Positions 1 through 6,028 of a stretch of DNA of 8,257 bases are shown in pieces (within the stretch, counting starts at the first letter, position 1; each line of letters opens with the position of its first letter). This DNA comes from Fidelibacterota bacterium. Lineage in GTDB: Bacteria; Fidelibacterota; UBA2242. Position numbers and translations under genes: made by a program. Below the pieces are notes generated by a model. The model made no database searches, was not told the origin of the DNA, and saw nothing but the letters and a program-made list of their open reading frames with translations. The DNA lies in the NCBI GenBank assembly GCA_023133185.1, contig JAGLWX010000139.1:1-8257 (forward strand). Reading direction: 5' to 3'.

Positions 1-531
1 GTTCAGGAATTGGTCAAGGAATTTGCATTCACGGAAGTAGCAGCAAGAGAGGCATTTGAAAAAGTTTTGGAAGTAATGGAATGGTTTGAATATTACGATG
101 GATTAACACCCGGAGCTAAAGGTAAAACACGATTTTATTATGCAACTGAAAGATTATTTATGCAGATAGATGACCTTGCCAGTTCCGGTAATCCAACCCT
201 TGAAGGCTTCTGTGAGTGGTGGGTGAGCCGTGATTTACAGGATGCTATAGATGAATCAATACCAGCGGTTCAGATTTCAACAATTCACGGTTGGAAGGGA
301 CTTGAAAACGATGTAATCATTTGCCCGGATTGGACAGATGGTAAATTCCCTAATATTAGAAGTGATCCAGAAGAGGAAAGACGGCTTGCATATGTAGCCA
401 TTACAAGGGCTAGGGAAGCAGTACATATATTTTATGGGGCAGGGCCAAGCAACTTTTTATTTGAATTAGGTATGTTTGAAGAATATGTAGATGAAGAGGA
501 AGATGAGGATTACATTGGAATGGAGAAATGA
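1..531 (+). CDS. UvrD/PcrA-like SF1 DNA helicase, C-terminal fragment (5' end outside window)
   Basis: The reading frame is open from the first base, so the gene starts upstream; 176 residues are visible. About bases 274-318 encode STIHGWKGLENDVII, which matches helicase motif V of the UvrD/Rep/PcrA family (TxHxxKGLE). Bases about 376-414 encode ERRLAYVAITRARE, motif VI with its arginine that contacts ATP. Enzymes of this family unwind DNA in the 3'-5' direction using ATP; here the role would be phage replication, recombination or repair (inference). The Walker A and B motifs would lie upstream and cannot be checked. The tail after motif VI is short and very acidic (EEYVDEEEDEDYIGMEK). The stop TGA overlaps the next start as ATGA, so the two genes are probably translationally coupled. 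The motifs make the family assignment firm; the subfamily is uncertain because most of the protein is missing. Confidence 0.93.
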   Translation, partial: VQELVKEFAFTEVAAREAFEKVLEVMEWFEYYDGLTPGAKGKTRFYYATERLFMQIDDLASSGNPTLEGFCEWWVSRDLQDAIDESIPAVQISTIHGWKGLENDVIICPDWTDGKFPNIRSDPEEERRLAYVAITRAREAVHIFYGAGPSNFLFELGMFEEYVDEEEDEDYIGMEK

Positions 532-1619
532 TGGAAAGTGGCATATACACCATTCTGAACCTTATCAGCGGCAAGGTCTATGTCGGATCGGCTGTGAGTC
601 TTAAAGAGCGAAAGCAGCAGCATTATTATCAATTACAAAATGGAAAGCATTGGAATAAACACCTTTTAAATGCTTTCAACAAATACGGTATTGATGCGTT
701 TGAATTCAAAGTTTTGATCCGCTGTGAGAAGAAAGAATTAATCCATTATGAACAACAGATGATTGATACATATCGGAAACAGTTAGGGTGGGAAAATCTT
801 TATAATATTGCTCCCAAAGCGGGATCGAATTTAGGAGTTAAATGTTCTGATGAAAAACGTTCCAAAATAGCAGCAGCAAATAGAGGCAAGAAGCGCTCGC
901 CAGAAACCTGTGCGAAGATATCAGCGGTAACGAAGGGCAGAAAGCTCTCGCCAGAAACTTGTGCCAAAATGAGGGGTAGGAAGTTATCACCGGAAACTCG
1001 TGCTAAAATGTCAGCAGCACGTAAAGGCAAGAAGTTATCACCAGAAACCTGTGCTAAAATGTCAGCGAGAATGAAGGGCAAGAAGTTATCACCAGAAACA
1101 CGCGCCAAATTATCAGCGAAATTAAAAGGTAGGAAGCTCTCACCGGAACGTATTGCTAAAATGATGGGCAAGAAGCACTCACCGGAAACCCGTGCTAAAA
1201 TGTCAGTGGCAGGGAAGGGTAGGAAGTTCTCGCCAGAACATTGCGCTAAAATATCAGCGGCAAATAAGGGTAGGAAACATACACCCGAAGCCCGTGCCAA
1301 TATGTCAGTGGCAAAAAAGGGCAGGAAACACTCGCCTGAAACTCGCGCTAAACATAAGGCGGCAATGAATCGTCCCGAAGTTCGTGCTAAAATGTCAGCG
1401 GCACTGAAGGGTAGGAAGTTATCACCGGAAACTCGTGCTAAAATGTCAGCGGCACGTAAAGGCTACAGGCATTCACCGGAGACCCGTGCTAAATTATCAG
1501 CGGCAATGAATCGTCCCGAAGTTCGTGCGAAGAAGTCAGCGGCACTGAAGGGTAAGCCGTGGACTGCTGCCCGTTGGAAGGCTGAAGAAGAACGTAAAAG
1601 GAAAAAAGGGGGCAAATAA
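528..1619 (+). CDS. GIY-YIG endonuclease with a long NUMOD3-type repeat array
   Basis: This is a 363-residue free-standing nuclease of the homing-endonuclease type. The N-terminal catalytic domain (residues 3 to about 95) reads SGIY ... KVYVGSA, a close match to the start of phage T4 I-TevI. The expected residues are present: Tyr7, Tyr18, Arg28 (LKER), His32 or His41, and Glu75 as metal ligand, at nearly the same spacing as I-TevI (Arg27, Glu75). Residues 103-341 are a tandem array of 15 basic units of the pattern G(R/K)KxSPETRAKMSAAxK. These resemble NUMOD3, the helical DNA-binding module of such nucleases, which is usually present in only a few copies. A basic tail follows (KAEEERKRKKGGK). 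The start ATG at 528 overlaps the helicase stop; an immediately following ATG at 531 is an equally possible start. No intron or intein signature is visible around it. Expected role: sequence-tolerant DNA cleavage promoting its own spread; a role in phage competition is also possible. The family is certain, the target unknown. Confidence 0.96.
   Translation: MMESGIYTILNLISGKVYVGSAVSLKERKQQHYYQLQNGKHWNKHLLNAFNKYGIDAFEFKVLIRCEKKELIHYEQQMIDTYRKQLGWENLYNIAPKAGSNLGVKCSDEKRSKIAAANRGKKRSPETCAKISAVTKGRKLSPETCAKMRGRKLSPETRAKMSAARKGKKLSPETCAKMSARMKGKKLSPETRAKLSAKLKGRKLSPERIAKMMGKKHSPETRAKMSVAGKGRKFSPEHCAKISAANKGRKHTPEARANMSVAKKGRKHSPETRAKHKAAMNRPEVRAKMSAALKGRKLSPETRAKMSAARKGYRHSPETRAKLSAAMNRPEVRAKKSAALKGKPWTAARWKAEEERKRKKGGK
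834..1550 (+). repeat. In-gene tandem repeat array, 15 units of 51 or 39 bp
   Basis: The array encodes residues 103-341 of the GIY-YIG protein: eleven 17-residue units and four 13-residue units. Units 3 and 7 lack the SAxxK end; the two units beginning RPEVRAK lack the GxKxS start. All lengths are multiples of three, so the frame is kept. Codons differ between units at third positions while the peptide is kept, which suggests protein-level selection rather than very recent expansion. A 29-bp identical segment at 1359-1387 and 1500-1528 marks a later 141-bp (51+51+39) block duplication. Confidence 0.95.
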
Positions 1620-1629
1620 GATTTTCTCG

Positions 1630-2118
1630 TTGCCTGAAAATCAGCAGAAATTACTTACTTGGTTTTATCAGGAATATTCTGATTTTGGAATCGAATTAAT
1701 TGAAATGAATCATCCTGAATTTGTTGGATTCCTGAGAGTGAATATATATGACATAATTGGTAATTGCTATTGCACATGTATCTCACAGCCGGAACTTCTG
1801 AGCATAAAAAAAGCTATTAAGGAATCTATAAAGATAGCCAAGGATGACAGCATAATCGTGAGGGCTTTTCCTGTAAATAGCGTGGAAGCACTTACTAAGA
1901 ATATGAAATTTTCTATTTTCCGTGATGGTAAAGGGAACGTGGTAATTGCAACGCCTGACGGTTCGCAGATTTCAGGTCCCTTGAAAGAATCGGAAATGAT
2001 TAAACAAATTCACGATACCCATCAGAGAATGGGTTTCAGAAAAGGAACTAAAAATGACAAGAACAATCAACGAGGCAGGATTAAACCTTATCAAAAAATG
2101 GGAGGGATTCAGGGGTGA
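1630..2118 (+). CDS. Hypothetical protein, unknown function
   Basis: A 162-residue open frame that I do not recognise. It looks like a soluble alpha/beta protein with no membrane segment or signal peptide. A stretch with two Cys (GNCYCTCISQ, with a third Cys) lies near residues 45-54, followed by a Lys-rich helix (LLSIKKAIKESIKIAK). The last 22 residues or so lie within the lysozyme gene in another frame and are basic and low-complexity, so the functional protein may end near residue 140. The start is uncertain. The TTG at 1630 is the first usual start codon, but the nearest purine-rich site (AAAGGGGGC, around 1604-1613) is about 17 bases upstream. That spacing suits an ATT at 1621 better, and ATT is a rare start. 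A later ATG at 1705 lacks a ribosome site. It sits between the nuclease and the lysozyme, 10 bp after the nuclease stop. A lysis role cannot be argued from sequence. Confidence 0.7.
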   Translation: MPENQQKLLTWFYQEYSDFGIELIEMNHPEFVGFLRVNIYDIIGNCYCTCISQPELLSIKKAIKESIKIAKDDSIIVRAFPVNSVEALTKNMKFSIFRDGKGNVVIATPDGSQISGPLKESEMIKQIHDTHQRMGFRKGTKNDKNNQRGRIKPYQKMGGIQG

Positions 2119-2542
2119 GGTTTATAAGGATTCTGTTGGAGTATTGACAATCGGCTACGGTCATACAAAGAACGTAAAACCGGGTGATACAATAACTGAA
2201 CCAAAAGCGTTAGAACTTCTGAAAGAGGAAGTTGCCGGATACGCTGCATCGGTACATAAATATCTTGGTCACGTTCCTTTAAATGATAACCAATTTGCTG
2301 CCCTTGTTAGCCTGACGTATAACATCGGGGCAGGATGGATGATCCGGAAATATGGTTTATTCAGGCTACTTAACGATAAATTTTACGAGAAGGCAGCAGG
2401 GCGGATTCTCGCATATCATTATGCTGGTGGAAAACCACTACAGGGTTTGAAGAATCGGCGAAGAGAAGAGCGGGAACTATTCTTGAAAGAACCTGAAAAG
2501 GTGGTTGAAAGATGTACGAAATGCGGACAGATTATTGAATAG
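2054..2542 (+). CDS. Phage lysozyme (T4-type muramidase, GH24 endolysin)
   Basis: A 162-residue endolysin that would cut the beta-1,4 bond between N-acetylmuramic acid and N-acetylglucosamine in the host wall at the end of infection. The catalytic triad is visible at the T4 lysozyme spacing: Glu17 in KKWEG, Asp26 in YKDSVG, Thr32 in LTIGYGHT (T4: Glu11, Asp20, Thr26). Further family features are NDNQFAALVSLTYNIG at about residues 76-91 and the GLKNRRREERELFL helix near the end. Length is about normal for the family. There is no N-terminal signal or signal-anchor segment, so it should be cytoplasmic and need a holin, but no holin is recognisable in this window. The extreme C-terminus carries CTKCGQ (Cys154, Cys157), an extra half zinc-knuckle not needed for catalysis. 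The ATG at 2054 has AAAGGA at 2041-2046 at good spacing. It overlaps the upstream gene by 65 bp. Confidence 0.97.
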   Translation: MTRTINEAGLNLIKKWEGFRGEVYKDSVGVLTIGYGHTKNVKPGDTITEPKALELLKEEVAGYAASVHKYLGHVPLNDNQFAALVSLTYNIGAGWMIRKYGLFRLLNDKFYEKAAGRILAYHYAGGKPLQGLKNRRREERELFLKEPEKVVERCTKCGQIIE

Positions 2543-2547
2543 AAAAT

Positions 2548-2563
2548 GGAACCTTTCGGTTCC
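2548..2563 (+). other. Perfect hairpin just after the lysozyme gene
   Basis: GGAACC-TTTC-GGTTCC forms a 6-bp perfect stem with a 4-base loop, starting 5 bases after the lysozyme stop. No T-run follows, so it is not a standard intrinsic terminator. It may slow RNA decay or terminate weakly. Its position at the end of a gene and before a non-coding gap is the main reason to note it. Confidence 0.45.
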
Positions 2564-2589
2564 GGTAGAATCCGTACACCGACGAGCAG

Positions 2590-2616
2590 TTTCCAGATTC
2601 TATTTAAGATTATAAA
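2590..2616 (+). promoter_or_regulatory. Possible sigma70-like promoter before the small-gene cluster
   Basis: TTTCCA (2590-2595, 4 of 6 to TTGACA) and TATAAA (2611-2616, 5 of 6 to TATAAT) lie 15 bases apart, shorter than the preferred 17. The site lies in the largest gap between 2542 and 7632 and would drive the gene run starting at 2650. Directly downstream, 2619-2630 reads AATATTTATTAA, a 12-mer also found at the promoter near 7819. The AT-rich context makes chance matches likely. Confidence 0.3.
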
Positions 2617-2649
2617 ACAATATTTATTAAATGTCAATACCAAAATCTC

Positions 2650-2880
2650 ATGAATACTTATTTAATAAATAAAATGCTCGAACGTGGAATGATTACAGTT
2701 AATGAAAAAACTGGTAAAATTTTATCATGTCCTGAGTGTGGTTATTGGAGCGTGATGAAAGCTAAAGACAAATATGAATGTATGGATTGTGGCTGGGAAG
2801 GGACCATGGATGAATTAAATCGAAATAAAAAGGAGAATAATAAAAATGGCAAAAGAGATTACAAATTTGATGGAACTTAA
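2650..2880 (+). CDS. Small zinc-ribbon protein
   Basis: A 76-residue protein with a four-cysteine zinc ribbon: CPEC at 27-30 and CMDC at 44-47, each followed by an aromatic or glycine turn (CGYW, CGWEG). This fold is common in small phage regulators, transcription-like zinc ribbons and unknown proteins, so the partner cannot be told. The tail is Lys/Asn-rich and probably disordered, and its last 11 residues overlap the next gene. The start is weak: ATG 2650 has no clear ribosome site, and in-frame ATGs at 2674 and 2689 are no better. An in-frame stop at 2605-2607 limits upstream extension. It is the first gene of the run downstream of the 2543-2649 gap. Confidence 0.8.
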   Translation: MNTYLINKMLERGMITVNEKTGKILSCPECGYWSVMKAKDKYECMDCGWEGTMDELNRNKKENNKNGKRDYKFDGT

Positions 2881-3163
2881 ACATTATATAATAGATGATA
2901 ACCCCTTGATTGAAATAAATTTAGGGGTTTCGGGTACGATAATTGGATATATGGATTTCCGATGTAAGGACCCAAATATGATCGGCCAGACTATTAAATT
3001 TCAATTAAACAAAGGTGGTACTTGGCGTAAATATGTGATTTGGGATATGGAAACGTTAATTAATTATACGTTATGGCGTAGTATTCGCGGAAAGATTCGA
3101 GGGGCATTCATTAATTTATACATAAAGCTAAAAGGAGAAATCAAATGGCTAAAGACCCTATGA
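2846..3163 (+). CDS. Hypothetical protein, 105 residues
   Basis: I do not recognise this protein. The N-terminal two thirds look like alternating beta strands (LIEINLGVSGTIIGYMDFR, TIKFQLNKGG), and the C-terminal third is a basic, aliphatic helix-like segment (RSIRGKIRGAFINLYIKLKG). That segment is amphipathic rather than a clear membrane helix. The ATG at 2846 has AAGGAG about ten bases upstream, which supports expression. It overlaps the zinc-ribbon gene by 35 bp and the next gene by 19 bp, typical of coupled translation in a phage operon. Confidence 0.8.
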   Translation: MAKEITNLMELKHYIIDDNPLIEINLGVSGTIIGYMDFRCKDPNMIGQTIKFQLNKGGTWRKYVIWDMETLINYTLWRSIRGKIRGAFINLYIKLKGEIKWLKTL

Positions 3164-3375
3164 CAGAAGATGTAAGAGAGATTGCTAAGAAGCACAATTT
3201 TGACCGGATCATAGTATTCGGCTTAACTGAAGGCAAAAAAACTCAGGTAATCGTCCATGCTGATACAGATGAAAAGCGTGAAGAGACAAAAATCGTTGGG
3301 GATTACCTGCTTGGGAAATTCCAGAAATTATTTGGAATGGCTCATGTTGGCGTGAAAAACCGAAAATCTGATTAG
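3145..3375 (+). CDS. Hypothetical protein, 76 residues
   Basis: A small soluble protein of unknown function. It has a strand-turn-strand core (FDRIIVFGLTEGKKTQVIVHADT, residues about 19-41) followed by a helix with mixed charges (EKREETKIVGDYLLGKFQKLFG) and a basic tail. This layout recurs in many small phage proteins without known role. The start ATG 3145 is well supported by AAAGGAG at 3131-3137. It overlaps the upstream gene by 19 bp in a different frame. Confidence 0.8.
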   Translation: MAKDPMTEDVREIAKKHNFDRIIVFGLTEGKKTQVIVHADTDEKREETKIVGDYLLGKFQKLFGMAHVGVKNRKSD

Positions 3376-3424
3376 AATAAAAGGTGATAAAGGGAAATGC
3401 AAATAAAATTAATGGAGGAATAAA

Positions 3425-3562
3425 ATGCCAACTGACAAAGAAAAAGAAGCGAAAGAATTAGAGGAATTGAACGAACGATTTGCTGATGTTAAGAATTTTA
3501 TAACAAGTATTTCAGCATATTGTAATATTTCAGTTGAAATAATTCTAATGGTAAAGAAATAA
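3425..3562 (+). CDS. Small hypothetical protein, 45 residues
   Basis: A short gene supported mainly by its ribosome site: GGAGG at 3414-3418 sits 6 bases before the ATG. The product begins with a highly charged helix (DKEKEAKELEELNERF, residues 4-19), good for a short coiled coil. It ends in a hydrophobic helix-like segment (FITSISAYCNISVEIILMVKK). The end is not long or hydrophobic enough to call a membrane anchor with confidence. It stops 2 bases before the HNH gene start, so it may couple translation of that gene, whose own ribosome site is poor. Function unknown. Confidence 0.65.
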   Translation: MPTDKEKEAKELEELNERFADVKNFITSISAYCNISVEIILMVKK

Positions 3563-3564
3563 CA

Positions 3565-4101
3565 TTGAGACGAAGAAAAGAATATAAACCGCCATTTCAG
3601 GACAGAAGTCGTGCTGGAGAGAAAATCTGCCATATGTGTGGAAAGCCTCTCACCGGACGTAAATATAAATGGTGTGATTATAAATGTAAAGATTTGGCAT
3701 TCTTAAGAAAAGGTGACCATGCTGCAATGCGTCGCTATCTATTGGGGCGAGATAAAGGAATCTGTGCTGGTTGTGGGCTTGATTTAAAGACGATTGAAGA
3801 ACTGGACAAAATATTAAGGGGATACATAAAAATTGAAAAACCCAAGCATGTCCCTAATCAAGTCTGGCATAAAGTTTGCAAATCATGGGGTTATCGCTGG
3901 ACACATGAAGAATGGATAGGATTCCTAAAAGAACTAGATATCGATCCCGGATGCCATATGCATTATTGGGAAGCGGATCATATAATCCCATTCTCAGAAG
4001 GCGGTCCGCATCACGAAGACAATCTGCAAATTCTATGTATGAATTGCCACCATAAGAAAGCTGTGAAAAGGAAGGTAGCAGAGCAGGTGAAATTATTTTA
4101 A
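3565..4101 (+). CDS. HNH endonuclease with two zinc sites and a C-terminal clamp-like motif
   Basis: A 178-residue HNH-family nuclease that would cut DNA using a beta-beta-alpha-metal site. The C-terminal HNH core reads WEADHIIPFSEGG ... DNLQILCMNCHHKKA: Asp138-His139, Asn153 and His162 are the likely catalytic and metal residues. CAGC (67-70) and CMNC (158-161) pair as the structural zinc site that braces many HNH domains. An extra N-terminal zinc-finger-like site, Cys22, Cys25, Cys37 and Cys41 (CHMCG, WCDYKC), probably binds nucleic acid. The last five residues are QVKLF, matching the bacterial sliding-clamp binding consensus QL(S/D)LF. The TTG at 3565 is the only usual start between an in-frame stop at 3535 and the first zinc site; it lacks a strong ribosome site and may rely on coupling to the 45-residue gene just upstream. 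It could be a homing nuclease, a packaging-type HNH or a repair enzyme; context does not decide. Confidence 0.93.
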   Translation: MRRRKEYKPPFQDRSRAGEKICHMCGKPLTGRKYKWCDYKCKDLAFLRKGDHAAMRRYLLGRDKGICAGCGLDLKTIEELDKILRGYIKIEKPKHVPNQVWHKVCKSWGYRWTHEEWIGFLKELDIDPGCHMHYWEADHIIPFSEGGPHHEDNLQILCMNCHHKKAVKRKVAEQVKLF

Positions 4102-4120
4102 TTCAAATTGGAGGAATCTA

Positions 4121-4540
4121 ATGACTGAAATTGAAATCGTCGCTGGTACAAAAATTGACGATGCTGCAAATGAAATGATAGAAGTAGCCAAATCTCAAAA
4201 TTGCCAGATTAGGGCTATTTTTAATTCAGTTCCTATTGTTGCAAATCCACATACGTCTAAGGAACAAATTTTGACGCAATATCATTACGGAACTATACAA
4301 AGAGATAAATTAATAAAGGAAGTAAAGGATCGTGGATTTCCTAACTATCAGAATGCTACCTGTGGGCAATGTGTAGAGCCGATATCGGCATTTAGTCTGG
4401 AATCAGGCCATGTCGAATTTAGCCAAAACCAAAAATCTAAATGGTGTAGGAAGCGTCGGCTATGGATCGAAGATAATTGTCCTGCCTGTAAAGATTTTGC
4501 TGCAAAGGTGGAACTAAATGACAAAAATAGAATGGACTGA
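4121..4540 (+). CDS. Hypothetical protein with C-terminal cysteine cluster
   Basis: A 139-residue protein of unknown function in two parts. Residues 1-70 look like a compact alpha/beta domain (helix DDAANEMIEVAK, strand IRAIFNSVPIVAN). Residues 78-124 carry five cysteines: CGQC (81-84), Cys109 and CPAC (120-123), with several nearby basic and aromatic residues. This fits one zinc site, with four of the five Cys as ligands. The start at ATG 4121 is strongly supported by GGAGG at 4110-4114. The gene overlaps the DUF5131 start by 23 bp, so the two products are made together and might act together (inference). Confidence 0.82.
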   Translation: MTEIEIVAGTKIDDAANEMIEVAKSQNCQIRAIFNSVPIVANPHTSKEQILTQYHYGTIQRDKLIKEVKDRGFPNYQNATCGQCVEPISAFSLESGHVEFSQNQKSKWCRKRRLWIEDNCPACKDFAAKVELNDKNRMD

Positions 4541-5702
4541 TAAATCACTAAATCACATCGCAGGATGTACTAAGAAATCCGAGGGCTGCCTAAATTGCTA
4601 CAGCGAAAAAATGAGTGTCCGTCAGGCTGGAATGGAAAAAAAGCGGATTCGGGAAGGTCGAAATGATATAGAGCCTCATTATGCAAATGTCATAACTGCT
4701 GGAAGATTTAATAATCATATCCATGTCCGGGCAGATTGGGATCGGTTAATGAAACCGCTGCAATGGAAAAAACCTAAGATGATTTTTGTTAATTCGATGG
4801 CGGATACTTTCCATCCTGATGTACCTGATGAATATATTGACAGTCTATGGTTAATGATGGCTTTATGTTCGAGTATCCAAAGATACAAAAATGACAACAT
4901 GGACGAACCAGTCGGAGAACCACATGGACACTGTTTTCAGATTTTAACTAAAAGACCAGAAAGGATGCAAAAATATCTTACAGAGCGATGCCTATCAGAA
5001 ATTATCCAAGATGCAACGGATAAATTGTTTGGTGAAGGAATGGGTGAATGGGAAGATTGGGTACATTGGAATATTGAAAACCATAAAGTTCTACCGAATG
5101 TATGGCTTGGTGTCAGTGTCGAGAACCAAAAGACAGCAGATGAAAGAATTCCGTGGTTATTGAAAACACCTGCTTCAGTTCGTTTCATTTCGGCAGAACC
5201 ATTATTGGAATATATTAATTTTATAAATCTCAAAGGAAAGAAAGATAGTAATACCTTGTCAATAGATGCGACTATTGGAAAGGTTATTCACAATGATTTC
5301 ACATTTACATCGGAGAAGATTAATAAGCTCGATCAAATTATTGTTGGTGGTGAATCCGGTTCTAATGCACGTCCGATGCATCCTGATTGGGTTCGATCCA
5401 TCCGGGATCAATGTGAGAAGGCAGGGATCGCATTTTTTTTCAAGCAATGGGGAGCTTGGTGTCCGGGCAAGGCGACCGGAGAAGATTGTGAGCATTTCAA
5501 AAACTCTTACCGATTTCCAAATGGCGAAATAGTATCTTTACCGAGATATGGCAACCATGAATGTTATCAATGGAAAACAGGCGAATTTAAAAAGTGGGCA
5601 ACTGGCGAATTGGTTTCATTTAAGACAGGTAAAAAGAAAGCAGGTAATGTATTGGATGGCAAAATTTACGAAGAATATCCCGAAATATGGAGACCCAAAT
5701 GA
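4518..5702 (+). CDS. Phage Gp37/Gp68 family protein (DUF5131), radical-SAM-like
   Basis: A 394-residue member of the Gp37/Gp68 family, recognised by conserved blocks in order: KIEWTDKSLN (3-12), GCTKKSEGCLNCYSEKM (16-32), KPKMIFVNSMADTFHPDVP near 84-102, FQILTKRPERM, NVWLGVSVENQ, RFISAEPLLE, IVGGESGSNARPMHPDWV, FFFKQWGAW, and a final KKAGNVLDG ... EYPE. The cysteines at 17, 24 and 27 form CX6CX2C, which may hold an iron-sulfur cluster, as in radical-SAM enzymes. The spacing differs from the classical CX3CX2C, so a radical-SAM reaction is an inference and no substrate is known to me. The family occurs widely in phages and mobile elements. Length is typical to slightly long. The start ATG 4518 follows AAAGGTGG at 4505-4512. 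The stop codon forms ATGA with the next gene, inside one copy of a direct repeat. Confidence 0.95.
   Translation: MTKIEWTDKSLNHIAGCTKKSEGCLNCYSEKMSVRQAGMEKKRIREGRNDIEPHYANVITAGRFNNHIHVRADWDRLMKPLQWKKPKMIFVNSMADTFHPDVPDEYIDSLWLMMALCSSIQRYKNDNMDEPVGEPHGHCFQILTKRPERMQKYLTERCLSEIIQDATDKLFGEGMGEWEDWVHWNIENHKVLPNVWLGVSVENQKTADERIPWLLKTPASVRFISAEPLLEYINFINLKGKKDSNTLSIDATIGKVIHNDFTFTSEKINKLDQIIVGGESGSNARPMHPDWVRSIRDQCEKAGIAFFFKQWGAWCPGKATGEDCEHFKNSYRFPNGEIVSLPRYGNHECYQWKTGEFKKWATGELVSFKTGKKKAGNVLDGKIYEEYPEIWRPK
5674..5702 (+). repeat. Direct repeat, left copy, around the DUF5131 stop
   Basis: This 29-bp segment matches 5987-6015 at 28 positions; the first 22 bases are identical (starting AATATCCCGAAATATGGAGA). 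It holds a GGAG ribosome site and the ATGA junction. Here it encodes the DUF5131 C-terminus (EYPEIWRPK) and the start of the next gene. Confidence 0.97.
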
Positions 5703-6028
5703 CTAGAAAAATGACAACTGAACAATTTATTGATTTACTGCAAACTACATCTGACGATGCCTATGCAAATTCTTGGCAAGGTTCAGAAATGGTTGACGAA
5801 GAGCAGTTATGTATTTATAGGACTTGCCAAATGGGTATAGGTACATTTGTTCGGATGCGCACAGGACAAGAGGGGCATGATAAGATCACTAAAATGTGGG
5901 AACTTTTACAAAGCTTGCGAATTAAAGAAGACCTGTCGCCACTAGATACACTTAAACGTATTTCAGGATCGGATGCCGATGGGGTCAATATCCCGAAATA
6001 TGGAGACCAAAATGAACAAAAAACCTGA
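5699..6028 (+). CDS. Hypothetical protein bracketed by direct repeats
   Basis: A 109-residue soluble protein that I do not recognise. It is mostly helical in appearance (TTEQFIDLLQTTSDDAYAN, then DKITKMWELLQSLRIKEDLSPLDTLKRI), with two Cys (LCIYRTCQ) about a third of the way in. The start is set at ATG 5699, not the in-frame ATG 5687, because 5699 forms ATGA with the DUF5131 stop and has GGAG six bases upstream. The same ribosome-site-plus-ATGA sequence recurs 313 bp later at the start of the next gene. The last residues (NIPKYGDQNEQKT) are encoded by that second copy in a different frame and are probably not part of an ancestral domain. The gene overlaps the next by 17 bp. Its layout suggests an inserted accessory gene; function unknown. 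Confidence 0.8.
   Translation: MTRKMTTEQFIDLLQTTSDDAYANSWQGSEMVDEEQLCIYRTCQMGIGTFVRMRTGQEGHDKITKMWELLQSLRIKEDLSPLDTLKRISGSDADGVNIPKYGDQNEQKT
5987..6015 (+). repeat. Direct repeat, right copy, at the next gene start
   Basis: This is the second copy of the 29-bp repeat at 5674-5702, with a single C-to-A difference at the 23rd base. It supplies GGAG and the ATG of the gene at 6012. It is read in a different frame from the left copy by the upstream gene, so the similarity is at DNA level and not due to related proteins. Confidence 0.97.

Noticed and set aside
800..1300. A 166-codon open frame on the minus strand
   Set aside because: It lies antisense to the NUMOD3 array and its repetitive product simply mirrors the repeat; there is no independent start signal.
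834..1550. CRISPR-like regular repeats
   Set aside because: Units are contiguous with no unique spacers, vary in sequence, and keep one protein frame.
528..1619. GIY-YIG gene as part of an intron or intein in the helicase
   Set aside because: The helicase has motifs V and VI and a normal stop before the gene; no intron core or splice-type residues are seen.
2543..2649. tRNA-like segment around GGTTCCGGTAGAATCC
   Set aside because: It does not form a proper T arm and no acceptor, D or anticodon arms can be drawn.
3397..3423. Eight-codon frame with a purine-rich site before the 45-codon gene
   Set aside because: Too short to judge and the site is weak; the strong GGAGG lies inside it and serves the next ATG.
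2419..5495. Several minus-strand open frames of 60-100 codons (for example 2419-2643, 3409-3633, 4937-5233 and 5259-5495)
   Set aside because: All lie opposite well-supported plus-strand genes or a gap, have no family features, and would require overlapping convergent genes.
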